A DNA stretch of 64,000 nucleotides from an uncultured Pelagibacteraceae bacterium (GCA_902632545.1 CACPCX010000001.1:59629-123628); one strand, 5' to 3'. Shown: positions 53,199 to 62,263, counted from the stretch's first letter. Notes: generated by a model not told the origin, from the letters alone. A program made the numbers and translations.

Positions 53199-54554
53199 AT
53201 GAGTGAAGAAATTTTAATTGTAGATGATAACGCTGACATTAGAAATATAATTAATGAATTGATTATAGATTCAGGTTACAAAACCCGTTTGGCAGCAAAT
53301 TATAATCAAGCACTTACGGAAATTGATAAAAAACTACCTGATGTTGCTATTCTTGATGTTAAATTAGATAAAGGAGACAATGATGGTATTAAACTTCTTT
53401 CACACATCAAATCTAAAAATAAAGATATACCGGTTATAATTATATCTGGCCATGCAAATATAGAAATGGCTGTTAAATCTTTACAGAATGGAGCATTTGA
53501 ATTTATAGAAAAACCATTTGATCAAGATAGATTACTTAATTTTGTTAAAAGAGCAGTAGAAAACTTTAATTTAAAAAAACAAAATAAAGAATATGAAAGT
53601 AAATTATTTTCATCATACGAATTAATTGGTGATAGTAAAAATATTGTAAATATAATTGATCAAATAAAAAAGATATCAATAACAGAAAGCAGAGTTTTTA
53701 TAAGCGGACCTTCAGGTTCAGGAAAAGAATTAATAGCAAGAAAAATTCACAAAACTTCAAATAGATACAAAAATCCTTTTGTTGTGCTTAATGGTGCTCT
53801 ACTTGATAATATTAAATATGAATTAGAATTATTTGGTGAAGAAAAAGAAAATGGATCTATTTCATATGGAGCCCTTGAAAAAGCAAATAAGGGTACACTT
53901 TTGATTGACCAAGTTTCAGAAATACCATTAGATATTCAATCAAAAATACTAAGAGTTTTAACAGATCAAAAATTTAAAAGAGTTAATGGTAGCAATGATG
54001 TTCATGTAGATGTGAGATTAATATGTTCTTCAAGTAAAGATTTAAAAAAAGAAATTGAATTAGGAAATTTTAGAGAAGATTTATTTCATAGAATAAATGT
54101 TTTTGAGATAAATGTAGAACCTTTAAATCAAAGAGTTTCTGATATTCCTTTGTTAATTAAATATTTTTCAAAAAAAATATGTGATAATTATAGTATTAAA
54201 GAATTAGAGATAGATGAAAATAATAGCTACATATTAAATCATAATTGGCATGGTAATGTTAGAGAATTAAGAAATTTAATTGAAAGAATTGCAATTTTAC
54301 AACCTGACTCAAAAGATAAAATCTCCAATATCATTAAAGAGTCTCTAAAAAATAATAATTTTGACGATCAATTGGCCGAAAACAGCCTATCTGTGCCATT
54401 AAAAGAAGCTAGAGAAAAGTTTGAAAAAGAGTATTTAACTATTCAATTAAAAAAATTTAATGGAAATATTTCTAAAACAGCAAATTTTGTTGGAATGGAA
54501 AGAAGTGCTTTGCATCGAAAATTAAAAGGCCTAGGGATTAAAGAATTTAATTAA
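53199..54554 (+). CDS. ntrX: Two-component response regulator NtrX (receiver-AAA+-Fis HTH)
   Basis: ILIVDDNADIRN, LDVKLDKGDNDG, Walker A GPSGSGKE, C-terminal KTANFVGMERSALHRKLKGLG. Confidence 0.92.
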   Translation: MSEEILIVDDNADIRNIINELIIDSGYKTRLAANYNQALTEIDKKLPDVAILDVKLDKGDNDGIKLLSHIKSKNKDIPVIIISGHANIEMAVKSLQNGAFEFIEKPFDQDRLLNFVKRAVENFNLKKQNKEYESKLFSSYELIGDSKNIVNIIDQIKKISITESRVFISGPSGSGKELIARKIHKTSNRYKNPFVVLNGALLDNIKYELELFGEEKENGSISYGALEKANKGTLLIDQVSEIPLDIQSKILRVLTDQKFKRVNGSNDVHVDVRLICSSSKDLKKEIELGNFREDLFHRINVFEINVEPLNQRVSDIPLLIKYFSKKICDNYSIKELEIDENNSYILNHNWHGNVRELRNLIERIAILQPDSKDKISNIIKESLKNNNFDDQLAENSLSVPLKEAREKFEKEYLTIQLKKFNGNISKTANFVGMERSALHRKLKGLGIKEFN

Positions 54555-55946
54555 ATGAACATTATCATTTGTGGAGCTGGAAGAGTAGGGTTTACTATAG
54601 CCAAACAGTTAAGTGAGCAAGGCCATTCTATAACTGTTATAGATCTTTCCAGTGAGGATATCCAAAAAATAGATGATGCATTAGATGTGAAGGCTATAGT
54701 CGGTAAAGGAACATATCCATCAATCCTTGAAAAAGCTAATGCTGCTGAAACAGATATGATTATAGCAGTTACCAGAAATGACGAAATTAATATGTTAATA
54801 TGTCAGATAGCTTATTCGATATTCAACATTCCAAAAAAAATAGCTAGAATTAGATCTCAAGATTACTTAAATCCAAAATTTACAAGAGTATACAATAAAG
54901 AAAATTTACCCATAGATGTAATTATCTCACCTGAAATTGAGATAGCAAAATCAATACAAAGAAAACTTGAGGCACCAGGTGCATTAGACAGTGTTCCTTT
55001 TGCTGAAAATAAAATTAGATTGTTAGAAATTTTGATTAACGACAATTGTAAATTAAGCAATATTAAACTTAATGATTTAACTAAAAAATACCCCAATTTA
55101 GATGCCAACATAATTGGAATTATTAGAGAAGATAAATTTTTAATTCCAAAGAAAAATGATGAAGTAAGAAAAAATGATAAAATTTATGTTCTAATAAACT
55201 CCTCTCAAATGTCTGAAACTTTAGAAGCTTTTGGACACGATGAAAAAATATCTAAAAATATATTAATAGTGGGTGGTGGAAATATAGGTTTTAATTTAGC
55301 AAAAAATATTGAAGAAAATTTGGAGGCTGCGAGGGTAAAAATAATTGAAAAAAATAAAGAAAGAGCTGAATTTCTCGCTAGTGAATTAAATAATACGATT
55401 GTTATTAATGGAAATGCTTTAGATGAGGAAGTTCTTGTAGAAGCTAATTTACAAGAGGCCGAGACTGTTCTTGCTTTAACAAACGATGATGAAGATAATT
55501 TAATGGTAAGTGTTCTTGTTGAAAAATTTGCAAAAGACGAAAAAGATATTGATGATAAGAGGACAATGGCTTTAATCAATAAGCCTAATTACTCTTTGTT
55601 ACAAAATTCTTTAAAAATTGATGATCTCATTGACCCCAGAATGAATACAGTATCAAGTATTTTAAAACATATTCACAAAGGCACAATTGAAACAGCTTAT
55701 ACGATTATGGATGGTGAATATGAGGTAATTGAAGCTGAAATTATAGAAACCTCAGAGTTAATAAACAAAGAATTAAAAAATTCTAATCTTCCAGAAGAAA
55801 TCAGAATAGGTGCTGTATTAAGAGAAAATGAAGTTATAATACCGAGATCAAATTTTGTTTTTCAAAAAGAAGATAAAGTTGTTTTTTTAGCTAAAAAAGA
55901 TTCAATATCGGTAGTAGAAAATATATTTAGAATTAGTTCTATTTAA
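54555..55946 (+). CDS. trkA: Trk system potassium transporter TrkA
   Basis: Two RCK domains, IICGAGRVGFTIAKQLSEQGHSITVID and ILIVGGGNIGFNLAKNIEEN. Confidence 0.96.
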   Translation: MNIIICGAGRVGFTIAKQLSEQGHSITVIDLSSEDIQKIDDALDVKAIVGKGTYPSILEKANAAETDMIIAVTRNDEINMLICQIAYSIFNIPKKIARIRSQDYLNPKFTRVYNKENLPIDVIISPEIEIAKSIQRKLEAPGALDSVPFAENKIRLLEILINDNCKLSNIKLNDLTKKYPNLDANIIGIIREDKFLIPKKNDEVRKNDKIYVLINSSQMSETLEAFGHDEKISKNILIVGGGNIGFNLAKNIEENLEAARVKIIEKNKERAEFLASELNNTIVINGNALDEEVLVEANLQEAETVLALTNDDEDNLMVSVLVEKFAKDEKDIDDKRTMALINKPNYSLLQNSLKIDDLIDPRMNTVSSILKHIHKGTIETAYTIMDGEYEVIEAEIIETSELINKELKNSNLPEEIRIGAVLRENEVIIPRSNFVFQKEDKVVFLAKKDSISVVENIFRISSI

Positions 55947-55950
55947 TTAA

Positions 55951-57357
55951 ATGTCACTATTTAGAGTAAAATATTTAAGTTTTTTTTTTGTATTAATTTC
56001 TCTCTTTTCTTTTTTAAATATTATTTATTCTTATTATTTTAACCTTTATCTAAATCTTAATACTTATTATTTTAGCTTTATCATATCTGCTGCAATTGGA
56101 TTGATTTTTTATAAAATTAAAACAAGTGAAAGAAAATCATCAATATTTGAAAAAATAGCAACTGTTTTATTAGGTTACGTTTTAATGCCTTTAGTTATGT
56201 CGATTCCTTTTTATTTAAGTATTTACAATTTGACTTTTTTAAATGCATTTTTTGAAGCTGTATCAGGATTTACATCAACAGGTTTTACTATATTTGAAAA
56301 TATAAAACATATAGATCAAGGGCTAATTTTATGGAGGTCATCTATTCAGTGGATCGGAGGTTTATATTTTTTATATTCTATAATATTTTTAATAGATATT
56401 TATGATGAAAGCTTAAAAAAATCTCTAACAAATTTTCTATCTTTTAATTCCTCTGAAATACTAAAACAATCAATAAAAATTTTATTGTTGTACTCAGGAT
56501 TAACTTTATCAATTTTTATTATTTTAAATATTTTTGGTATAAGATCATTTAATTCGCTAAATTTAGCGATGACAATTATTTCATCAGGAGGCTTTCTACC
56601 TGTAAACAATCTTTCATCAATTTTAGTAAATGATTTTCAGATTATAATATTTTCATTTTTAATGTTGATTTCTTTTTTTAGTATTTTTTTTACATATAAT
56701 TTAATTTTTTTAAGAAATAAAAATTTAAATTTTTTTTACGAAGATATACATTTATTTTTATATTTTATTTTTGTTGTAAGTATCTTTTTTGTTTTTTTTA
56801 GCTATGATACTAATTTCACTTTCAGTTTTTTATCTTTAGTTAGCAGTATTTCAAATATAGGTATTTCTCTTGAAATTGACCAAACTAACTTAAATTTTAT
56901 TTTTATTTTACTTGTAATAGTTGGTGGATCTTTTTTTTCTACAAGCTCAGGTATAAGATTTTTAAAAATCTATTCTTTGACCAAATATTCTATTAATCAA
57001 ATTCTTTCTTTTAGCAGACCAAAAAATGTATTTATGAATAAACTGGCTTTTTCTAAAATTAATTTTGACGCAGAAGATATAAATAAATATTTTTTAACAA
57101 TATTGATTTTTGTTATTTCTCTTTTTTCATTAACTATATTGTTATCTTTATCAAATATTCAATTTGAATATTCATTTACATTAGCTGTATTAACTCTAAT
57201 GAATACAGTTAATTCCTCCGCTTATGGTGTGGCTGACTTTGATTTTCTAAATTTACACTTTTTGACCAAATATTTTCTTATATTTTTTATGATAATCGGA
57301 AGAGTTGAACTTTTATCTTTATTATTAATAGCTAAAAAATTTCTTTTTAAAAATTAA
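55951..57357 (+). CDS. trkH: Trk system potassium uptake protein TrkH
   Basis: FFEAVSGFTSTGFTIFENI, LWRSSIQWIGGLYF, VGGSFFSTSSGIRFLK. Confidence 0.93.
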   Translation: MSLFRVKYLSFFFVLISLFSFLNIIYSYYFNLYLNLNTYYFSFIISAAIGLIFYKIKTSERKSSIFEKIATVLLGYVLMPLVMSIPFYLSIYNLTFLNAFFEAVSGFTSTGFTIFENIKHIDQGLILWRSSIQWIGGLYFLYSIIFLIDIYDESLKKSLTNFLSFNSSEILKQSIKILLLYSGLTLSIFIILNIFGIRSFNSLNLAMTIISSGGFLPVNNLSSILVNDFQIIIFSFLMLISFFSIFFTYNLIFLRNKNLNFFYEDIHLFLYFIFVVSIFFVFFSYDTNFTFSFLSLVSSISNIGISLEIDQTNLNFIFILLVIVGGSFFSTSSGIRFLKIYSLTKYSINQILSFSRPKNVFMNKLAFSKINFDAEDINKYFLTILIFVISLFSLTILLSLSNIQFEYSFTLAVLTLMNTVNSSAYGVADFDFLNLHFLTKYFLIFFMIIGRVELLSLLLIAKKFLFKN

Positions 57358-57385
57358 TTAAGTATTATATATATCTTTAAATTTT

Positions 57386-57462
57386 GCGCCCTTAGCTCAG
57401 CTGGATAGAGCATCGGTTTTCTAAACCGAGGGTCGGAGGTTCGAATCCTCCAGGGCGCGCCA
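57386..57462 (+). tRNA. tRNA-Arg(TCT)
   Basis: Acceptor GCGCCCT/AGGGCGC, anticodon arm TCGGT-TTTCTAA-ACCGA, T-arm GGTTCGAATCC, encoded CCA. Confidence 0.96.
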
Positions 57463-57578
57463 TTAATATTATCACCTCTTTTATTGATAAATTAATCCTT
57501 GACTAAAATACTTATTAATTAAATTTAGAACCTATATTTTGCTTGAAGACTTATTTCTTACATGCTTAAATTAAGAAT

Positions 57579-57615
57579 ATTCAAAAGCAATTTTGAATTA
57601 TTTGTTAACAAATAA
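57579..57615 (+). promoter_or_regulatory. Two abutting inverted repeats in the aapJ 5' region
   Basis: ATTCAAAA-GCAA-TTTTGAAT (57579-57598) and the 18-bp palindrome TTATTTGTTAACAAATAA (57598-57615), 21 nt before the aapJ ATG. Confidence 0.55.
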
Positions 57616-57636
57616 AAATAACATAAAGGAAGAATA

Positions 57637-58677
57637 ATGTTTAAATACTTAAAACAATTAACTTCTTTAGTTGCTATGGTTGCAGTGTTGTTTACTTTTA
57701 CAACAGAAACTATGGCTGCTAAAAAATCTAAAACACTTAAAAACACTCAAAAGAAGGGGTTTGTAAGATGTGGAGTATCTCAAGGTCTTCCAGGATTTTC
57801 TAATGCTGATGCAGCAGGAAATTGGACTGGTATTGACGTTGACGTATGTAGAGCGGTAGCTGCTGCAGTATTAGGTGATGCAAACAAAGTTAAGTTTACA
57901 CCATTAAGTGCTAAAGAAAGGTTTACAGCTTTAACTTCTGGTGAGATTGATATCTTATCAAGAAACACAACTTGGACTCTTTCTAGAGATGCTGATATCG
58001 GACTTACTTTCGTTGGAGTAAACTTCTACGATGGTCAAGGTTTCATGGTTAGAAAAAGTTCTGGTATTACTTCAACAAGCCAATTCAAAGATGGTATCTC
58101 AGCTTGTACAAACATTGGTACAACAACTGAGTTAAACATGAGAGACTTCTTTAACTCAAAAGGAATTTCTTATGAGCCAGTTGCTTTCGAAAAAGCTGAT
58201 GAGGTCGTAGCTGCTTATGATGCTGGTAGATGTGATACATACACTACTGATAAATCAGGTTTAGCTGCACAAAGAACTAAAATGTCTAACCCAGATGAAC
58301 ACATAGTATTACCTGAAACTGTTTCTAAAGAGCCTTTAGGACCAGTTGTAAGACAAGGTGACTCTGTTTGGGAAGATATCGTTAGATGGTCTTTAAATGC
58401 TATGATCGAAGCAGAAGAGTATGGAATTACTTCTGCTAATGCAGACTCAATGAAAACTTCAGACAATCCAGCTGTAAAAAGATTGGTTGGTGCTGAAGGT
58501 GAATTAGGTGCTGCTTTTGGTCTAGACAATGAGTGGAGCTTAAGAATTATTAAGCAAGTTGGTAACTATGGTGAAAGCTACAAAAGAAATATAGCTGACA
58601 CTGGAATTTTACCTGATAGAGGTCCAAATGAATTATGGACTAAAGGTGGAATTCTATATGTGCCACCTGCAAGATAA
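57637..58677 (+). CDS. aapJ: General L-amino acid ABC transporter substrate-binding protein
   Basis: Signal peptide, GFVRCGVSQGLPGFSNADAAGNWTGIDVDVCRAVAAAV, FTALTSGEIDILSRNTTWTLSRD. Confidence 0.95.
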   Translation: MFKYLKQLTSLVAMVAVLFTFTTETMAAKKSKTLKNTQKKGFVRCGVSQGLPGFSNADAAGNWTGIDVDVCRAVAAAVLGDANKVKFTPLSAKERFTALTSGEIDILSRNTTWTLSRDADIGLTFVGVNFYDGQGFMVRKSSGITSTSQFKDGISACTNIGTTTELNMRDFFNSKGISYEPVAFEKADEVVAAYDAGRCDTYTTDKSGLAAQRTKMSNPDEHIVLPETVSKEPLGPVVRQGDSVWEDIVRWSLNAMIEAEEYGITSANADSMKTSDNPAVKRLVGAEGELGAAFGLDNEWSLRIIKQVGNYGESYKRNIADTGILPDRGPNELWTKGGILYVPPAR

Positions 58678-58695
58678 TTGCATATTTAAATAATT

Positions 58696-58728
58696 AAAAA
58701 GGGCTAGATTTTTCTAGCCCTTTTTTTT
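58696..58728 (+). terminator. Rho-independent terminator after aapJ
   Basis: AAAAAGGGCTAG-ATTTTT-CTAGCCCTTTTTTTT, 12-bp stem including A/T flanks, T8 tract. Confidence 0.92.
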
Positions 58729-58740
58729 ATAAGCGTTCAA

Positions 58741-59892
58741 ATGGACCTGAAATTACAAAAAATCATTCCCCAATTAATTACTGTTTTAGTTGTAGTATTG
58801 GTTTTTGGTTTTTTTACATATAACGCACAAATCAATATGGAGAACAGAGGTATTGATTTTGGTTACGGATTTCTTTCTCAAGAATCTTCATTTGATGTGC
58901 AGTTCTCACTTATCGAATATGATGGATCTCATTCTTACTTCAGAGCTTACCTTGTTGGTTTGCTTAATACTATTTTAGTTTCTGTTATTGGAATTATTTT
59001 TGCAACAGTTTTAGGTGTTATCGTTGGTGTAGCAAGGTTATCTCCAAATTATTTGATAAATCAATTTGCTGCTTTTTATGTAGAATTTTTTAGAAACATC
59101 CCATTACTTTTACAAATATTTTTTTGGTATTTCGCTGCTTTAAGAGCCTTACCTTTGCCTCAAGATGCTGATGCAATGTTGGGTGTTTTTTTCTTAACGA
59201 TTAAAGGTTTATATGTTCCAGCATTTATTTGGGAAAATCTAAATGTATTTTTATATTCAATAATTGCAGCAATTGTAGCAATAGTTGTTATAAGAATTCA
59301 TGCAAGAAAAGTTCAAGAAACACAAGGTAAACAATTACCAGTTTTTTGGATATCTGTTGGTTTAATTTTTATATTACCTTTGCTAAGTTTTTTAATAGGA
59401 GGTGTAAGTTTATCCTTTGAAATTCCAAAACTAAAACAATTAGCAACAACTTCATTCATATACGAAGGTGGTGTAAGTTTACCACCAGAGTTAATAGCTC
59501 TGACTTTATCATTAGCCTTGTATACAGCTACTTTTATTGCTGAGTGTGTTAGAGCTGGTATACAAGGTGTTGGAAAAGGTCAAAAAGAAGCTGCAGCTTC
59601 TATAGGATTAAATCCTAATCAAGTTTTAAAATTAGTTGTAATGCCACAAGCATTAAGAATTATTATTCCACCAACAACTAACCAATATTTAAATTTAACT
59701 AAGAATTCTTCTTTAGCTGCTGCTATTGCTTATCCTGATCTAGTACTAGTTTTTGCGGGAACAGCATTAATGCAAACTGGTAAAGCGATTGAAATAGTTT
59801 CAATAACAATGCTTACTTACTTGAGCTTAAGTATTTCAATTTCAATTCTTATGAATTGGTACAATAAAAAAATTGCTATTAAGGAAAAATAA
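58741..59892 (+). CDS. aapQ: General L-amino acid ABC transporter permease
   Basis: VEFFRNIPLLLQIFFWYFAAL, AAASIGLNPNQVLKLVVMPQALRIIIPPTTNQYLNLTKNSSLA. Confidence 0.95.
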   Translation: MDLKLQKIIPQLITVLVVVLVFGFFTYNAQINMENRGIDFGYGFLSQESSFDVQFSLIEYDGSHSYFRAYLVGLLNTILVSVIGIIFATVLGVIVGVARLSPNYLINQFAAFYVEFFRNIPLLLQIFFWYFAALRALPLPQDADAMLGVFFLTIKGLYVPAFIWENLNVFLYSIIAAIVAIVVIRIHARKVQETQGKQLPVFWISVGLIFILPLLSFLIGGVSLSFEIPKLKQLATTSFIYEGGVSLPPELIALTLSLALYTATFIAECVRAGIQGVGKGQKEAAASIGLNPNQVLKLVVMPQALRIIIPPTTNQYLNLTKNSSLAAAIAYPDLVLVFAGTALMQTGKAIEIVSITMLTYLSLSISISILMNWYNKKIAIKEK

Positions 59893-61335
59893 ATGTCAAA
59901 AATTAGCTTTTTAAAACCAAATAAAGATAACTTAACTACCTTTTTATACATGGGTTCATTTTTATTTGTTATTAGTGTTATTGATGTTTTTCTTAATTCA
60001 TTCTTTAGTTTAAACATCACTGGATTTTTACCATCATCATTAAGTTTTATAATCCCAATTATATTAGGATTTATAGGTTTACATTTTATAAGAATTGAAA
60101 ACAGTGGTTATAAGTTTTTAGATAAAGTAAACAAAAATATTAATACTAATAATTTTAATGCAATCTTATCCTTATTAATTATTTTTATAATCATTAAGTC
60201 AACACCACCAATTTTAAGCTGGTTTGTAATTGACGCAAGTTTTGCTGGAGATAGTAAAGATATGTGCTCAGGTGGCGGAGCTTGTTGGACTTATATTAAA
60301 GTCTGGTTTAGAAGATTTATGTATGGCATGTACCCAAATGCTGAGCAATGGAGGATTAATCTTTCATTTGTAGCATTAACACTATTAGGTTCAGTTGGAT
60401 ATTTTGCTACTGAAAAGTTTAAAAAATATTTAACATTATACTACGTTGTAATTTATCCATTTATAGCTTTCTTATTTATTTTCTTTTTTATATCAGGCGG
60501 TCCTATATTTTTTGACTTCTCTTATGGAATAATCGCAGCAGTAATTTCAATAATTATTGGTTTCTTTATCCCAAGTAAATTTAAATTTTATTATTTTATA
60601 TTTGTGCCAATCACTCTTTATATTGCTTTAAAATATTTCATCTTTTACGAGGAATTAATTGAGTTGGGTAAACTTGATGGATTAAATTGGGTCGAAACTG
60701 GAGCTTGGGGAGGATTATCACTTACATTTATAATTTCATTTTTCTGTTTAATTTTCTGTTTTCCTATAGGAATGGCATTCGCACTTGGTAGAAGATCTGA
60801 TTTTCCACTAATAAGATACATATCAATAGGGTTTATTGAATTTTGGAGAGGTGTTCCGTTAATTACAGTTTTATTTATGTCTGCTGTGATGTTTCCAATG
60901 TTTTTACCTGCAGATTTTTTTATAGATAAATTAGTTAGATGCATAATAGCTATTTCTTTATTTGAAGCAGCTTATGTTGCTGAAGTTATTAGAGGAGGTT
61001 TACAAGCTTTACCACGTGGTCAATACGAGGCTGCAAAATCACTTGGAATGGGTTATTGGAGAATGCATATATTTGTAATTTTACCTCAAGCTTTAAAACT
61101 TGTTATTCCTGGTATAGCTAATACGTTTTTGGCTTTAGTAAAAGATACACCTTTAATATTTGTGGTTGGTTTATTAGAAATAGTAGGAATGTTAAATTTA
61201 GCAAAAACCAATCCTAAATGGTTAGGATTTGCAATGGAAGGCTACGTATTTGCTGCAATAATTTTCTGGATTATTTGTTATGCAATGAGTAAGTATAGCT
61301 ATAATCTAGAACAGAAATATAAAACAGAGAGATAA
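59893..61335 (+). CDS. aapM: General L-amino acid ABC transporter permease
   Basis: IEFWRGVPLITVLFMSAVMFPMFLP, GGLQALPRGQYEAAKSLGMGYWRMHIFVILPQALKLVIP. Confidence 0.94.
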   Translation: MSKISFLKPNKDNLTTFLYMGSFLFVISVIDVFLNSFFSLNITGFLPSSLSFIIPIILGFIGLHFIRIENSGYKFLDKVNKNINTNNFNAILSLLIIFIIIKSTPPILSWFVIDASFAGDSKDMCSGGGACWTYIKVWFRRFMYGMYPNAEQWRINLSFVALTLLGSVGYFATEKFKKYLTLYYVVIYPFIAFLFIFFFISGGPIFFDFSYGIIAAVISIIIGFFIPSKFKFYYFIFVPITLYIALKYFIFYEELIELGKLDGLNWVETGAWGGLSLTFIISFFCLIFCFPIGMAFALGRRSDFPLIRYISIGFIEFWRGVPLITVLFMSAVMFPMFLPADFFIDKLVRCIIAISLFEAAYVAEVIRGGLQALPRGQYEAAKSLGMGYWRMHIFVILPQALKLVIPGIANTFLALVKDTPLIFVVGLLEIVGMLNLAKTNPKWLGFAMEGYVFAAIIFWIICYAMSKYSYNLEQKYKTER

Positions 61336-61338
61336 ATT

Positions 61339-62073
61339 ATGTCAGACAGTATTATTCAAATAAAAAATATGAATAAATGGTTTGGTGATTTTCAAGTTTT
61401 AAAAGACATTAATCTAGAAGTTAAAGCAAAAGAAAAAATTGTTGTTTGTGGTCCTTCAGGATCTGGTAAATCCACATTAATTAGATGTATAAATAGATTA
61501 GAGGAACATCAACAAGGAGATATTATCGTTGATGGAAACACTTTGACGGAAGATACAAAAAATATTGAGCAAATTAGAGCGGAAGTTGGAATGGTATTTC
61601 AACAGTTTAACTTATTTCCACATCTATCAATTGTAGATAATTGCACACTCGCACCGATTTGGGTAAAGAAAATGCCAAAAAAAGAAGCAGAAGAATTAGC
61701 TTTAAAACATTTAGAAAGAGTTCAAATACTTGATCAAGCTCAAAAATTTCCTGGTCAATTGTCAGGTGGTCAACAACAAAGAGTTGCTATAGCTAGAGCA
61801 CTTTGTATGGAGCCAAAAATAATGTTATTTGATGAGCCTACATCAGCCCTAGATCCAGAAATGATTAAAGAAGTTTTAGATGTAATGGTTGATTTAGCAA
61901 ACCAAGGTATGACTATGATAGTTGTTACCCATGAGATGGGATTTGCTAAAGAGGTAGCTGATGAGGTTATTTTTATGGATGAAGGAATGATTGTTGAAAG
62001 AGCTGAAACTAAAGAGTTTTTTGCTAACCCTAAGAGCGATAGAACTAAGCTGTTTTTAAGTCAAATTTTATAA
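61339..62073 (+). CDS. aapP: General L-amino acid ABC transporter ATP-binding protein
   Basis: Walker [46 protein letters not shown]. Confidence 0.95.
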   Translation: MSDSIIQIKNMNKWFGDFQVLKDINLEVKAKEKIVVCGPSGSGKSTLIRCINRLEEHQQGDIIVDGNTLTEDTKNIEQIRAEVGMVFQQFNLFPHLSIVDNCTLAPIWVKKMPKKEAEELALKHLERVQILDQAQKFPGQLSGGQQQRVAIARALCMEPKIMLFDEPTSALDPEMIKEVLDVMVDLANQGMTMIVVTHEMGFAKEVADEVIFMDEGMIVERAETKEFFANPKSDRTKLFLSQIL

Positions 62074-62197
62074 AAAATATATACGAATTTAGTGATAATT
62101 CTAAATTACACAAACTAAATATTTTTATTTTGCATTCAACTAATGCTTGACACTATTTGGGTTTTTTTAAATTTCTCACAAAAAATAATAAATTTTT

Positions 62198-62231
62198 CTA
62201 TTGCAGTAACATTAATAAATCTGTTCAATAG
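62198..62231 (+). promoter_or_regulatory. Putative stem-loop in the XRE-gene leader
   Basis: CTATTGCAG (62198-62206) pairs with CTG-TT-CAATAG (62221-62231), 9 bp with a 2-nt bulge. Confidence 0.4.
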
Positions 62232-62245
62232 GATTTTAAAATTTA

Positions 62246-62263
62246 ATTAAGAGGGGTCTTAAT
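62246..62263 (+). promoter_or_regulatory. Start-codon hairpin of the XRE regulator (SD in loop, AT of the ATG in stem)
   Basis: ATTAAGA-GGGG-TCTTAAT, perfect 7-bp stem; ATG at 62262-62264. Confidence 0.55.

Noticed and set aside
55205-55579. 124-aa minus-strand ORF opposite trkA
   Set aside because: Antisense shadow of a well-supported gene, Ser/Ala/Phe-rich composition typical of reverse reading.
57499-57571. Candidate sigma70 promoter hexamers upstream of aapJ (TTGACT 57499; TTGAAG 57543 with TTAAAT 57566)
   Set aside because: Only partial consensus matches in very AT-rich DNA; cannot be separated from chance without TSS data.
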